A DNA stretch of 64,000 nucleotides from Micromonospora sp. C31 (GTDB taxonomy: Bacteria > Actinomycetota > Actinomycetes > Mycobacteriales > Micromonosporaceae), in the NCBI RefSeq assembly GCF_018070575.1, contig NZ_JAGPXN010000008.1, positions 62,001 through 126,000 of the forward strand, given 5' to 3'. A program made the translations under genes and the position numbers. This document shows, in pieces, positions 16,562 to 24,252 of the stretch. Positions within the stretch are counted from its first letter, which is position 1. Each line of letters opens with the position of its first letter. The notes under the pieces are model-generated. The model made no database searches. It worked only from the letters and a program-made list of their open reading frames with translations, and was not told the DNA's origin.

Positions 16562-19495
16562 TCAGTCGTTGTCCGGTCTGGGTGTCAGGCTCGGTAGCAG
16601 CCCACCGCCGCCGCCGTCCCGGCCGGGGCGCGGGTCGGTCGGGTTGGTGGGGCCACCCGGGGGGCCACCAGGGTTGGTGGGGCCACCCGGGTTGTTGCCG
16701 CCCGGCGGGCAGAACAGGCCGAGGGGATCGCAGGGCGGCTGGCCCGAGGGGGGCGGCGGGGGCGGCGGCTCCTCGCCGTTGCCGCTCTTGGGGTCGCCGA
16801 CGTTGGCCGCAGGCGGGAAGTCCTTCTTGTCCCGATAGAATTCCCCGGTCTTGTGCGCCTTTTCCATGAACTGTTCCCAGATGTCACCCGGAAGGTTGGC
16901 ACCGCTGACGCGGCGGCCGTCCTTGAGCTTGAGCGGCAGTCGATTCTGCAAGTTACCGACCCAGACGGCGGTGGCGATCTGCGGGGTGTAGCCGATCATC
17001 CAGGCGTCGCCGTTTTCCGGACTGTCCGGCTTCTGTTCCCAGGTGCCGGTCTTGGAGGCCGCCTTTCGGCTGTCCTCCAACCGGTGATTGACCTGCGCTG
17101 GATACTGCTCGAGCACCGACGTCACGTCGGCGACGACATCTTTGTCGACACGCTGCTTCGGGTTGAGCTTCTCGCTGCCGACCTTCTTCCACTTTCCGGT
17201 GATCTCGTCCCGTGCTTCCACCGAGTAGAGGAAGTGGGCCTTGTTGTAGACGCCCTCATTGGCGAAGGTGGCGACGCCGTTGGCGTGGTCCAGGACGGTT
17301 ACCGGATACTGGCCGTAGCCCACCACGTGGAAGAACGGGTCGGGGGCGATGTCCTTCGGGTCTTCCTTGGTCAGGTCGTAGGCCTTCGCCGGATTGGTGT
17401 CCGTTCGCCACATGGTGGTGACGCCGGCGTCGGCAGCCATCTTGATGACCTTGTCCGGCCCGATCTCCTGGGTCACGTGGTAGAAGGGCACGTTGAGCGA
17501 CTTGAGCGTGGAGACCTTGAGCGTGCAGGAGTCGCCGCACTCCGGGTTGTCAACGCCGGCATTGCTGACCTTGAACTTGGTGCCCTTCGGAGTGAACGCC
17601 TTACCCTTCCAGCGCGACTCAAGGGCCTTGCCCTCCTTGAGCGCCGCCGCCAGCGTGTAGATCTTGAAGCTGGAGCCCGGCGAGTGGCCTCCCGAGACGT
17701 TGCCGGAGGCGTCGGTGTTCTTGCCGGCGTAGTCGGTTCCCGTGCCGTTGTCGCCGCCGTAGTAGGCGAGCACCCGGCCGTTGTCCGGGTGGATCGCCAC
17801 TACCGCCGCCATGAGGTTCTTTGGCTGGCCGTTCAGTTTCGAGCCCTTGGTCTTGCGCTGGGCCGTCTCGACCGCCGCCGCCTGGATCTCCGTGTCGATC
17901 GTCGTACGGATTCGATAGCCGCCGGACATCAGGGCCTGCGAGCAGAGCTTCTTCTGATCGGTGACCTTCGACTCGTCGTCGACGCAGAGACCCTGGTCCC
18001 GCATCTCCTGCTTGACGTAGTTGATCACGTTGCCGTACGGGGTGTTCACGCCGTAGTCGATGCCGGCGCCGGCCTGGCTCGGCTTCTTCAGCGTCTTGGT
18101 CGGGTACTCGGCCACGGTGGGAGCCTGCTGCTTGCCGGGGGCGTTCAGCCAGCCCTCAGCGACCATGCCGCTGATGACGTACTCCCAGCGGGACTTGGCG
18201 TCGGCGGGGTTGACCGCCGGGTCGTAGCCCTTGTGGCCCGCGTTGGCCTCCGGCTGCTTGATCAGCGCGGCGAGGACCGCGCCCTCGGCCACGCTCAGCT
18301 TGTTCGCCGGTTTACCGAAGTACGTCTGCGCCGCCGCCTCGATGCCGTGCGCACCCCGCCCGAAGTAGATGATGTTCAGGTAGTGCTGCATGATCTGCGG
18401 CTTGGTGTACTCGTCGTTCAGCTTGGAGGCGAGGATCGCCTCCTTGACCTTCCGGGCGTAGGTGTCGTCCTTCAGGTTGTCGAACGCGTTGCGGGCGTAC
18501 TGCTGAGTGATCGTCGACGCGCCCTGCTTGCTGCCACCGGAGACGTTGTTCCACGCGGCCCGGACGATGCCCTTGTAGTCCACACCCGAGTGCTCGTAGA
18601 AGTTGCGGTCCTCGGCGGCCGCGACCGCGTCCTGCACGTGCGTCGGAATCTGGTCGATGGTGACCAGGGTCCGGTTCTGCGTGCCGACCTTCGCGATGAT
18701 CGTCTTGTTGTCGAACGCGTAGAGAGTGGTCGCCTGCGGCGGCGTGGTGTCCTCGGGAAGCACGACGTTGGTCGAGTAGTAGGTGAAGCCGACGACGCCG
18801 AGGCCGGCGAGCATGATGAAGACCGCGAAGCTGGCGATCAACAGGTTCATCCGCTTGCGCTTCTTCGCCCGCGCCGCGCCGGCCGGGTCGCCCGCGCCGC
18901 GCGCGCGTCGGCCGGGGCCGGTCGGCCCGCCGGGCCCGCCCGGTCCGCCCGAGACCGGCGAGACGCTCGCCCGCGCCGTGGCCCGGCCGCTGACGCCGCC
19001 GACGGCCGCCGGTCCGACGCTGGCCCGCCCGGCCGGGGCGGCGCCCACGGCGGCTGAACCCACCGAGGCGCGTCCGGCCGACCCGCCGGCCGCCGGGGAG
19101 ACCGGCACCGACGCGCGACCAGCGCCGGGCGCCCGGCCCGCACCGGGCACCGGCGGCACCGGCACGGAGGCCCGGCCCGGTCCCGCCCGGCCCACGGAGG
19201 CGGAGCCAACCGAAGCCGAGCCCACCGAGGCCGAACCGGCAGCCGAGCCGTGGCGCGGCGGCACGGCCGCCGACGCCGAACCGGAGCCGGGACGCGGCGG
19301 CACGGCCGCCGAGCCGCCGACCGAGGCCCGCCCGGTACCGGCGGCCCGGGGCGTCACCGAGGCGCGGCCCGCGGGTGCCGTACCCTCCTGTGCAGCCGAC
19401 CAGCCGCCCCCGCGGGCGTCACCGCCGGGGTCGCCGTGCTGGCCCGGAATCTGGGCCCGCCCGCGCGGGGAACTGGGATCGCCGTACGAGTTCAT
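16562..19495 (-). CDS. ponA: Class A penicillin-binding protein (transglycosylase/transpeptidase)
   Basis: Bifunctional peptidoglycan synthase of 977 residues, resembling mycobacterial PonA1 in place and layout. Residues 1-210 are a cytoplasmic Ala/Gly/Pro tail with SVGSA and GRASV repeats. One membrane anchor follows (MNLLIASFAVFIMLAGLGVV, about 216-237). The GT51 domain (about 245-430) holds the catalytic Glu in AAAEDRNFYEHSGVD and the QGASTITQQYARN motif. The transpeptidase domain (about 560-830) has SSFK (active Ser), the SLN triad and KTGT. A Pro/Gly-rich tail closes the protein. ATG 19495 has GAGGA directly upstream. The same order (DUF5318, PBP, GT87) occurs in mycobacteria. Confidence 0.95.
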   Translation of the reverse strand: MNSYGDPSSPRGRAQIPGQHGDPGGDARGGGWSAAQEGTAPAGRASVTPRAAGTGRASVGGSAAVPPRPGSGSASAAVPPRHGSAAGSASVGSASVGSASVGRAGPGRASVPVPPVPGAGRAPGAGRASVPVSPAAGGSAGRASVGSAAVGAAPAGRASVGPAAVGGVSGRATARASVSPVSGGPGGPGGPTGPGRRARGAGDPAGAARAKKRKRMNLLIASFAVFIMLAGLGVVGFTYYSTNVVLPEDTTPPQATTLYAFDNKTIIAKVGTQNRTLVTIDQIPTHVQDAVAAAEDRNFYEHSGVDYKGIVRAAWNNVSGGSKQGASTITQQYARNAFDNLKDDTYARKVKEAILASKLNDEYTKPQIMQHYLNIIYFGRGAHGIEAAAQTYFGKPANKLSVAEGAVLAALIKQPEANAGHKGYDPAVNPADAKSRWEYVISGMVAEGWLNAPGKQQAPTVAEYPTKTLKKPSQAGAGIDYGVNTPYGNVINYVKQEMRDQGLCVDDESKVTDQKKLCSQALMSGGYRIRTTIDTEIQAAAVETAQRKTKGSKLNGQPKNLMAAVVAIHPDNGRVLAYYGGDNGTGTDYAGKNTDASGNVSGGHSPGSSFKIYTLAAALKEGKALESRWKGKAFTPKGTKFKVSNAGVDNPECGDSCTLKVSTLKSLNVPFYHVTQEIGPDKVIKMAADAGVTTMWRTDTNPAKAYDLTKEDPKDIAPDPFFHVVGYGQYPVTVLDHANGVATFANEGVYNKAHFLYSVEARDEITGKWKKVGSEKLNPKQRVDKDVVADVTSVLEQYPAQVNHRLEDSRKAASKTGTWEQKPDSPENGDAWMIGYTPQIATAVWVGNLQNRLPLKLKDGRRVSGANLPGDIWEQFMEKAHKTGEFYRDKKDFPPAANVGDPKSGNGEEPPPPPPPSGQPPCDPLGLFCPPGGNNPGGPTNPGGPPGGPTNPTDPRPGRDGGGGGLLPSLTPRPDND

Positions 19496-19692
19496 TCCTC
19501 ACACCCTGCCGTCGCGGTGGGACGCGGCTGCGCCGCCACCGGTTTGCCGTGAGATGGGACACCCGTCGAGGGCGGCACGAGCGTGCCGGTCGACCGGTGC
19601 CACTTGCAAATCAATCGGGCCAATCAGACCAACGATCCGTCGGTCTCCCCGGGCGTGCGTACCCTGGCCAGGGTCGGCCGATCGAGCGAAGA

Positions 19693-20160
19693 TCACCGTT
19701 GCGCCTCTCGCCTCCGTCGACTGCCCGCACCGTTGCCCGAGGCGGCCGTGCCGCCCACCGCGTCCTGGTCCGGCCCGCCCTCCGGGCTCCCGGTCAGCCC
19801 GTCCCGGCCGAGCAGGTACTGCTCGACGAGATGGTTCCAGTCACAGCCGAGACACACCTCCACCACGAAGACCTGGAACTCACGCACCGTCATCGCCAGC
19901 ACCGGCAACTCGGCCAGTGTCCGGGCCTGGCCGGCGGACTGCCTGAGTTCGTCGCCGTAAATGTAGTGGACGTGGGTCAGGTTCTCGCTCCGGCAGATCG
20001 GACACCGCTCGTCGGTCGGCTCGCCGTGGAAGCGGGCGGCGTTCTTCAGGTAGGGCGAGGCGTCGCAGACGTCGTACGTGCCGACCCGGCCCGCGAGGAG
20101 TTCACGCAGCACCGCTCGCTTCCGAAGCGAGTAGTCGACCACCTGGCGCTGCGTACGCAT
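19693..20160 (-). CDS. DUF5318 zinc-ribbon-like protein
   Basis: Protein of 155 residues conserved beside ponA in actinobacteria (Rv0049-like). It starts MRTQRQVVDYSLRKRAVLREL, then carries ERCPICRSENLTHVHYIYGDEL and, about 45 residues later, VEVCLGCDWNHL. The two CxxC pairs suggest one bound zinc. The final 30 residues are disordered. Function unknown. A -10-like TACCCT lies seven bases before the ATG, so it is probably leaderless. Confidence 0.85.
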   Translation of the reverse strand: MRTQRQVVDYSLRKRAVLRELLAGRVGTYDVCDASPYLKNAARFHGEPTDERCPICRSENLTHVHYIYGDELRQSAGQARTLAELPVLAMTVREFQVFVVEVCLGCDWNHLVEQYLLGRDGLTGSPEGGPDQDAVGGTAASGNGAGSRRRREAQR

Positions 20161-20167
20161 GCGGAGA

Positions 20168-20173
20168 AGGGTA
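20168..20173 (-). promoter_or_regulatory. -10 element of leaderless DUF5318 gene
   Basis: On the minus strand TACCCT, then seven bases, then ATG 20160. No Shine-Dalgarno sequence is seen. Confidence 0.5.
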
Positions 20174-20238
20174 CGCGGTCTCGTCGGGCTGGGCGACCAC
20201 GGTGACTATGCGTGACCGGGGAACCTCGGAGTGGGGAT

Positions 20239-20267
20239 TTGCCCTGATCACGGTGATCCGCTAGCGT
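20239..20267 (+). promoter_or_regulatory. Promoter of padR-ino1
   Basis: TTGCCC (20239-20244), a 17-bp spacer, and TAGCGT (20262-20267) form a good housekeeping-type promoter. The palindrome at 20268-20292 starts immediately behind it, covering the transcription start. Confidence 0.65.
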
Positions 20268-20292
20268 GCGATGTATCGGTCCGATACATCGC
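20268..20292. promoter_or_regulatory. Perfect 25-bp palindromic operator
   Basis: Twelve-base arms (left arm GCGATGTATCGG) are exact complements around a single T at 20280. The arms contain ATGT and ACAT half-sites, as in PadR-family operators. The position next to the -10 element predicts repression of padR and ino1 by the regulator encoded immediately downstream. Confidence 0.75.
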
Positions 20293-20334
20293 GGCGGTTA
20301 CCGCTCCGCGTAGAGGGTACAGAGAGGATGGCCC

Positions 20335-20973
20335 GTGCTCGAGCTCGCCATCCTCGGCCTCCTGCAGGAGTCTCCGATGCACGGCTACGAACTGCGCAAG
20401 GAGCTGACCGCCAAGCTCGGTGCGATCAGGGCGGCGATCAGCTACGGCTCGCTCTACCCGACTTTGCGCCGGTTGCAGGCGGCAGGGTGGATCACCGAGG
20501 CCGCCGACCCACCCGCCACCGCCGAGGAAGTTCCCGCGTTGACCAGCCGGCGAGGTCGGGTGGTCTACGAGATCACCGCGGAGGGCAAGGAACGCTTCGC
20601 CCAGTTGATCGCACAAACCGGGCCGGAGACGTACGACGACACGGGATTCGGCGTGCACTTCGCGTTCTTCGCCCGGACCGACCAGGCGACCCGACTCCGC
20701 ATTCTGGAGGGTCGCCGGCGGAAGATCGAGGAACGCCGCGAAGGGCTTCGCGACGTGCTCGGCCGGGCGGCCGAACGCCTCGACGCCTACACGCTGGAAC
20801 TGCAGCGCCACGGCCTGGACGCCTGTGAGCGCGAGGTCCGCTGGCTGGAGGAGCTCATCGCCAACGAGCGCTCCGGCCGTGCCCCGGCGGTCCCGACAAC
20901 CGGGACGGCCGGCGGCCGACGAGAAGACAACAGCCCGCCTCCGCCTGGAGAGTCCAGGAAAGAGCGGCCGTGA
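20335..20973 (+). CDS. PadR family transcriptional regulator
   Basis: Protein of 212 residues. Residues 1-80 form the PadR winged helix ([23 protein letters not shown], then [19 protein letters not shown]), and residues 110-180 form a helical dimerisation region. The last 35 residues are disordered. The start GTG 20335 has GAGAGGA about six bases upstream. The stop overlaps the ATG that opens the ino1 frame. Mycobacteria also carry a PadR gene upstream of ino1. With the palindrome at its promoter, autoregulation and control of ino1 are likely; the inducer is unknown. Confidence 0.9.
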   Translation: MLELAILGLLQESPMHGYELRKELTAKLGAIRAAISYGSLYPTLRRLQAAGWITEAADPPATAEEVPALTSRRGRVVYEITAEGKERFAQLIAQTGPETYDDTGFGVHFAFFARTDQATRLRILEGRRRKIEERREGLRDVLGRAAERLDAYTLELQRHGLDACEREVRWLEELIANERSGRAPAVPTTGTAGGRREDNSPPPPGESRKERP

Positions 20974-20996
20974 TGAAGAAGAAGGAGGCAGACGCT

Positions 20997-22076
20997 ATGG
21001 GCTCCGTCCGCGTCGCCATCGTCGGTGTGGGTAACTGCGCCTCGTCCCTCGTACAGGGCGTGGAGTACTACCGGAACGCCGACCCGAACGACCGCGTCCC
21101 GGGTCTCATGCACGTCACCTTCGGCGACTACCACGTCTCGGACGTGCAGTTCGTCGCGGCGTTCGACGTGGACGCCAAGAAGGTGGGCATGGACCTCGCC
21201 GAGGCGATCGTCGCCAGCGAGAACAACACCATCAAGCTCTGCGACGTGCCGCCCACCGGCGTCACCGTGCAGCGCGGTCCGACCTTCGACGGCCTGGGCC
21301 AGTACTACCGCGAGATCGTCGAGGAGTCCGACGCCAAGCCGGTCGACGTCGCCCAGGCGCTGCGCGACGCGCAGGTCGACGTCGTGGTCTCGTACCTGCC
21401 GGTCGGCTCCGAGCAGGCCGACAAGTTCTACGCCCAGGCCGCGATCGACGCCGGCTGCGCCTTCGTCAACGCGCTGCCGGTCTTCATCGCCTCCGACCCG
21501 GAGTGGGCGAAGAAGTTCGAGGACGCGGGCCTGCCGATCGTCGGTGACGACATCAAGAGCCAGGTCGGCGCCACCATCGTGCACCGCGCGCTGGCGAAGC
21601 TGTTCGAGGACCGGGGCGTCGAGCTGCTGCGCACGTACCAGCTCAACTTCGGCGGCAACATGGACTTCATGAACATGCTGGAGCGCAACCGCCTGGTCTC
21701 GAAGAAGATCTCGAAGACCCAGTCGGTCACCTCGCAGATCCCGCACGAGATGAGCAAGAGCGACGTGCACATCGGCCCGTCGGACCACGTGCCGTGGCTG
21801 GACGACCGCAAGTGGGCGTACATCCGCCTGGAGGGTCGTTCCTTCGGCGACACCCCGCTCAACGCGGAGCTCAAGCTCGAGGTGTGGGACTCGCCGAACT
21901 CGGCCGGTGTCATCATCGACGCCGTCCGCGCCGCGAAGATCGCGCTGGACCGCAAGATCGGCGGCCCGATCCTGTCGGCCTCGTCGTACTTCATGAAGTC
22001 CCCGCCGGTGCAGTACGCCGACCACGACGCGCACGCCGCCGTCGAGGCGTTCATCGCCGGCGACGTCGAGCGCTGA
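20997..22076 (+). CDS. ino1: Inositol-1-phosphate synthase
   Basis: Enzyme of 359 residues that converts glucose-6-phosphate to L-myo-inositol-1-phosphate with NAD, feeding phosphatidylinositol and mycothiol. The NAD loop is [16 protein letters not shown]; other family segments are [38 protein letters not shown] and [15 protein letters not shown] 20997 (MGSVRVAI) is chosen since AAGGAGG lies eight bases upstream and matches family starts; an ATG at 20970 overlaps padR. It ends at a strong terminator. Confidence 0.97.
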   Translation: MGSVRVAIVGVGNCASSLVQGVEYYRNADPNDRVPGLMHVTFGDYHVSDVQFVAAFDVDAKKVGMDLAEAIVASENNTIKLCDVPPTGVTVQRGPTFDGLGQYYREIVEESDAKPVDVAQALRDAQVDVVVSYLPVGSEQADKFYAQAAIDAGCAFVNALPVFIASDPEWAKKFEDAGLPIVGDDIKSQVGATIVHRALAKLFEDRGVELLRTYQLNFGGNMDFMNMLERNRLVSKKISKTQSVTSQIPHEMSKSDVHIGPSDHVPWLDDRKWAYIRLEGRSFGDTPLNAELKLEVWDSPNSAGVIIDAVRAAKIALDRKIGGPILSASSYFMKSPPVQYADHDAHAAVEAFIAGDVER

Positions 22077-22096
22077 CGCGCCGACACCAGCACCGC

Positions 22097-22128
22097 CGAG
22101 GGCCGGGTCCGCAGGGACCCGGCCCTCG
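22097..22128 (+). terminator. Terminator of padR-ino1
   Basis: A perfect 14-bp stem (left arm CGAGGGCCGGGTCC) with a GCAG loop lies 20 bases after the ino1 stop. Confidence 0.8.
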
Positions 22129-22391
22129 CCGTGTCCGGCCCTCCCGCAGCCGTACGCGCAACGGGCCACCGCACGGGCTGCTCCTCGCGGGTAGGACCGG
22201 CCAGGCATGCGTCTTCGGCAGCGTCCGGGCGGCGACGTCACGGTGGGAATCGGCGCGCGGATCGCCGACGGCGGCTGCCTGCCCGCCGCGGACTGACCCG
22301 TCCTGCTCGCGCAGGAATCCGTCCCCGGCCCGACGGGCGGGGGCGGAGGGGGCCCGGGCCGACCGGGCGGGGGCGGAGGGGTGCCGCCGCG
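22129..22391. repeat. Non-coding gap with an 18-bp direct repeat
   Basis: Gap between ino1 and the convergent ogt. Two identical copies of CGGGCGGGGGCGGAGGGG lie at 22334-22351 and 22364-22381, 30 bases apart. No gene or promoter was recognised. Confidence 0.5.
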
Positions 22392-22871
22392 TCAGGACCA
22401 GGCGCGGCGCAGGGCGACCCCGGCCTCCAACTCCAGCAGCTTCACCTTCCGGTCCAGGCCGCCGCCGAAACCGACCAGCTTGCCGCCGGCGCCGACGATC
22501 CGGTGACACGGCACGAGCACCGGGATCGGATTGCGGTTGCAGGCCACCCCGACCGCGCGGGCGGCGCCCGGGTCGCCGAGCCGGCGGGCCACCTCGCCGT
22601 AGGTGAGCGTCTCCCCGTACGGGATGCGGGTCATCTCCCGCCAGACGCCCCGTTCGAAGTCGGACCCGCCCGGTGCCGCCAGCGGCACCGCGAAGCCGGT
22701 CAGCCCGCCCGCGAAGTACGCCCGCAGCTCCGCCAGCGCCTGTCGGGCCGCCTCGTCGCCCGGCTCCTCGGCGGCGCCGTCGACCCGGCCGAAGTGGGCC
22801 CGGCACACGTGGGCGCCGTCGGTGGCGACGGAGAACTCGCCGATCGGGGAGTCGAGCACGGTCCAGCGCAT
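22392..22871 (-). CDS. ogt: O6-alkylguanine-DNA methyltransferase
   Basis: Suicide DNA-repair protein of 159 residues that takes the methyl or alkyl group from O6-alkylguanine onto its own Cys. The active-site motif is PVLVPCHRIVGAGGKLVGFGGG, and the recognition helix segment TYGEVARRLGDPGAARAVGVA precedes it. The start ATG 22871 (MRWTVLDSPIG) matches the beginning of the family N-terminal domain; longer frames upstream do not. GACAAT, seven bases before the ATG, could be a leaderless -10 element. Confidence 0.93.
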   Translation of the reverse strand: MRWTVLDSPIGEFSVATDGAHVCRAHFGRVDGAAEEPGDEAARQALAELRAYFAGGLTGFAVPLAAPGGSDFERGVWREMTRIPYGETLTYGEVARRLGDPGAARAVGVACNRNPIPVLVPCHRIVGAGGKLVGFGGGLDRKVKLLELEAGVALRRAWS

Positions 22872-22959
22872 CCCGCCATTGTCCCCGGCGCCCCGACAGG
22901 GTCTCCCGGCCGAGGCGCCGGGCGGGCCACGGAGCGCCCGGGCCCTCACGAGGAACCTG

Positions 22960-23364
22960 TCAGAGCAGGGTGAAGCCGAGCAGCAGGGCACCGGCGCTCA
23001 GGCTGGCACCGCCCGCCACGGTCAGCCAGATCAGCTTGTTCGGCTTCGTGTCCCGGGGACGGGCCACGGAGAGGAAGAAGCCGAGCGGCATCAGGATGGG
23101 CGCGGCCACGAGCAGGGCGCGGATGAGCGTACGGGTGCCGTCGGACGCGTCGGCCTGGTCGACGTAGGGCAGCACGGCCAGCGCGAAGAGGACGAGCACC
23201 CCGGCGTGCGCGTGCCCGGCCGTCCAGAGTCCCCGGCGCACCGGGTTGTCCAGGTAGCCGGCCTTGCGCCGGGTGAGGTGCATGAGCAGGGTCAGCCCGC
23301 CGTACGCGATCGTGACGACGGTGATCAGCAGGATGCCGGCGGTGGTCAGGGTTGCCGAGGACAC
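22960..23364 (-). CDS. Small membrane protein of unknown function
   Basis: Protein of 134 residues with four hydrophobic segments and no recognised family. The loop between segments 1 and 2 is basic (MHLTRRKAGYLDNPVRR); segment 2 starts WTAGHAHAGVLVLFAL, with two His residues near the membrane face. GTG 23364 (VSSATLTTAG) is chosen because AAGGAGG lies five bases upstream, and a promoter with an inverted repeat is found 26-53 bases before it. It is followed by ogt after 88 bases. Confidence 0.75.
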   Translation of the reverse strand: MSSATLTTAGILLITVVTIAYGGLTLLMHLTRRKAGYLDNPVRRGLWTAGHAHAGVLVLFALAVLPYVDQADASDGTRTLIRALLVAAPILMPLGFFLSVARPRDTKPNKLIWLTVAGGASLSAGALLLGFTLL

Positions 23365-23384
23365 GGGCGCCTCCTTCTTGTCGA

Positions 23385-23418
23385 TGTCAAGATTGACGAT
23401 CCGCCGGAATCTTGTCAA
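23385..23418 (-). promoter_or_regulatory. Promoter overlapped by an inverted repeat
   Basis: On the minus strand TTGACA (23413-23418), a 17-bp spacer and CAATCT (23390-23395) form a promoter for the small membrane protein. It is covered by the inverted repeat TGTCAAGATT (23385-23394) and AATCTTGTCA (23408-23417), which has one mismatch, so a repressor probably binds here. Confidence 0.6.
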
Positions 23419-23556
23419 CAGCTAGATTGGCTGCTGCACCGCGTCGGCCGGGCGGCAGAGCTGGCGCTGGTCGACCTCGACGGACGGGAACTGGCGCGGC
23501 AGGCCCTCCCCGCGTCGTTGGACGTCAACCTGACCCTGGCGGTCGCGCTCCGCTGA
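23419..23556 (+). pseudogene. Possible gene fragment without start codon
   Basis: A 45-codon frame reads QLDWLLHRVGRAAELALVD and on to a TGA at 23554-23556. Composition and codon use look coding, but no ATG, GTG or TTG start is in frame behind the promoter region. It may be the remnant of a divergent regulator gene, or chance. Confidence 0.25.
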
Positions 23557-23601
23557 GCGGCCCACGTCAGGGCGGCCCACGTCAGGGCGGCCCGCGTCGC
23601 G
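23557..23601. repeat. Three tandem 15-bp units
   Basis: Two identical units of GCGGCCCACGTCAGG (23557-23571, 23572-23586) are followed by a diverged third (23587-23601). More CACGTCGCG fragments follow to about 23650. No gene is seen in this gap. Confidence 0.6.
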
Positions 23602-23707
23602 GTCCCGCTGGGCGGCCCCACGTCGCGTTCCGCCGAGCAGCCACGTCGCGCCCCGCTGGACCAGCGACGCCCGACCGACGTTGCGGGGCACTTATACCGT
23701 GCAGGCC

Positions 23708-24220
23708 GTGGCCACGGGGACGCTGATCTTCCTCATCATCGGCGGCGTGGGCGTCGCGGTTCTGGCGCTCGCCCTGCTCGGCGGCGAGCTGCTGCACTTC
23801 GGCAATCCGGATTTCGACGGTCCGGTGTCGGTGGAGGCGGTCGCCGGCTTCACCGGAGCGCTCGGCTTCGGCGCCGCGATCGTCAACGAGCTGATCGGTG
23901 GGCGTACCCCCGGCATGATCGCGTTGGCCCTGGCCGGCGGCGTCGTCGCGGCCGTGCCCACCGCGTGGGCCGCGGCCCGGCTGAGCCGGGCCGCCCGCGA
24001 CATGCGCACCGATCCCACGCCCACCCGCCACCACCTGGTCGGCGCGCTCGGCCTGGTGGTCACCCCGGTGCCCGCCGACGGCTACGGCGAGGTCCGGGTC
24101 CGGGTGGCCGGCCAGCCGGTCAAGCTCAACGCCCGCGCCGACCGCCCGATCCCGGTCGGCGCGCAGATCTTCGTGGTCGAGGCGCTCAGCGAAACCAGCG
24201 TGCACGTCGAGACCTACTGA
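23708..24220 (+). CDS. NfeD-like membrane protein
   Basis: Protein of 170 residues: one or two N-terminal membrane segments (LIFLIIGGVGVAVLALALLG), a middle hydrophobic hairpin (GMIALALAGGVVAAVP) and a C-terminal OB-fold-like domain, about residues 110-170 (LVGALGLVVTPVPADGYGEV, ending VVEALSETSVHVETY). This is the NfeD1b/YuaF layout, and the flotillin gene follows after 32 bases, as in yuaF-yuaG. The start is GTG 23708, seven bases after the -10-like TACCGT (23695-23700); GTG 23699 and TTG 23681 are in-frame alternatives. Confidence 0.82.
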   Translation: MATGTLIFLIIGGVGVAVLALALLGGELLHFGNPDFDGPVSVEAVAGFTGALGFGAAIVNELIGGRTPGMIALALAGGVVAAVPTAWAAARLSRAARDMRTDPTPTRHHLVGALGLVVTPVPADGYGEVRVRVAGQPVKLNARADRPIPVGAQIFVVEALSETSVHVETY

Positions 24221-24252
24221 CCCCCCCTCAGACAAAGAAACAGGACGGTCAC

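Noticed and set aside
16853..19057. Long open frame of 734 codons antisense to the PBP gene
   Set aside because: No motif, Arg/Val-rich, and it covers a clear GT51/transpeptidase gene on the other strand.
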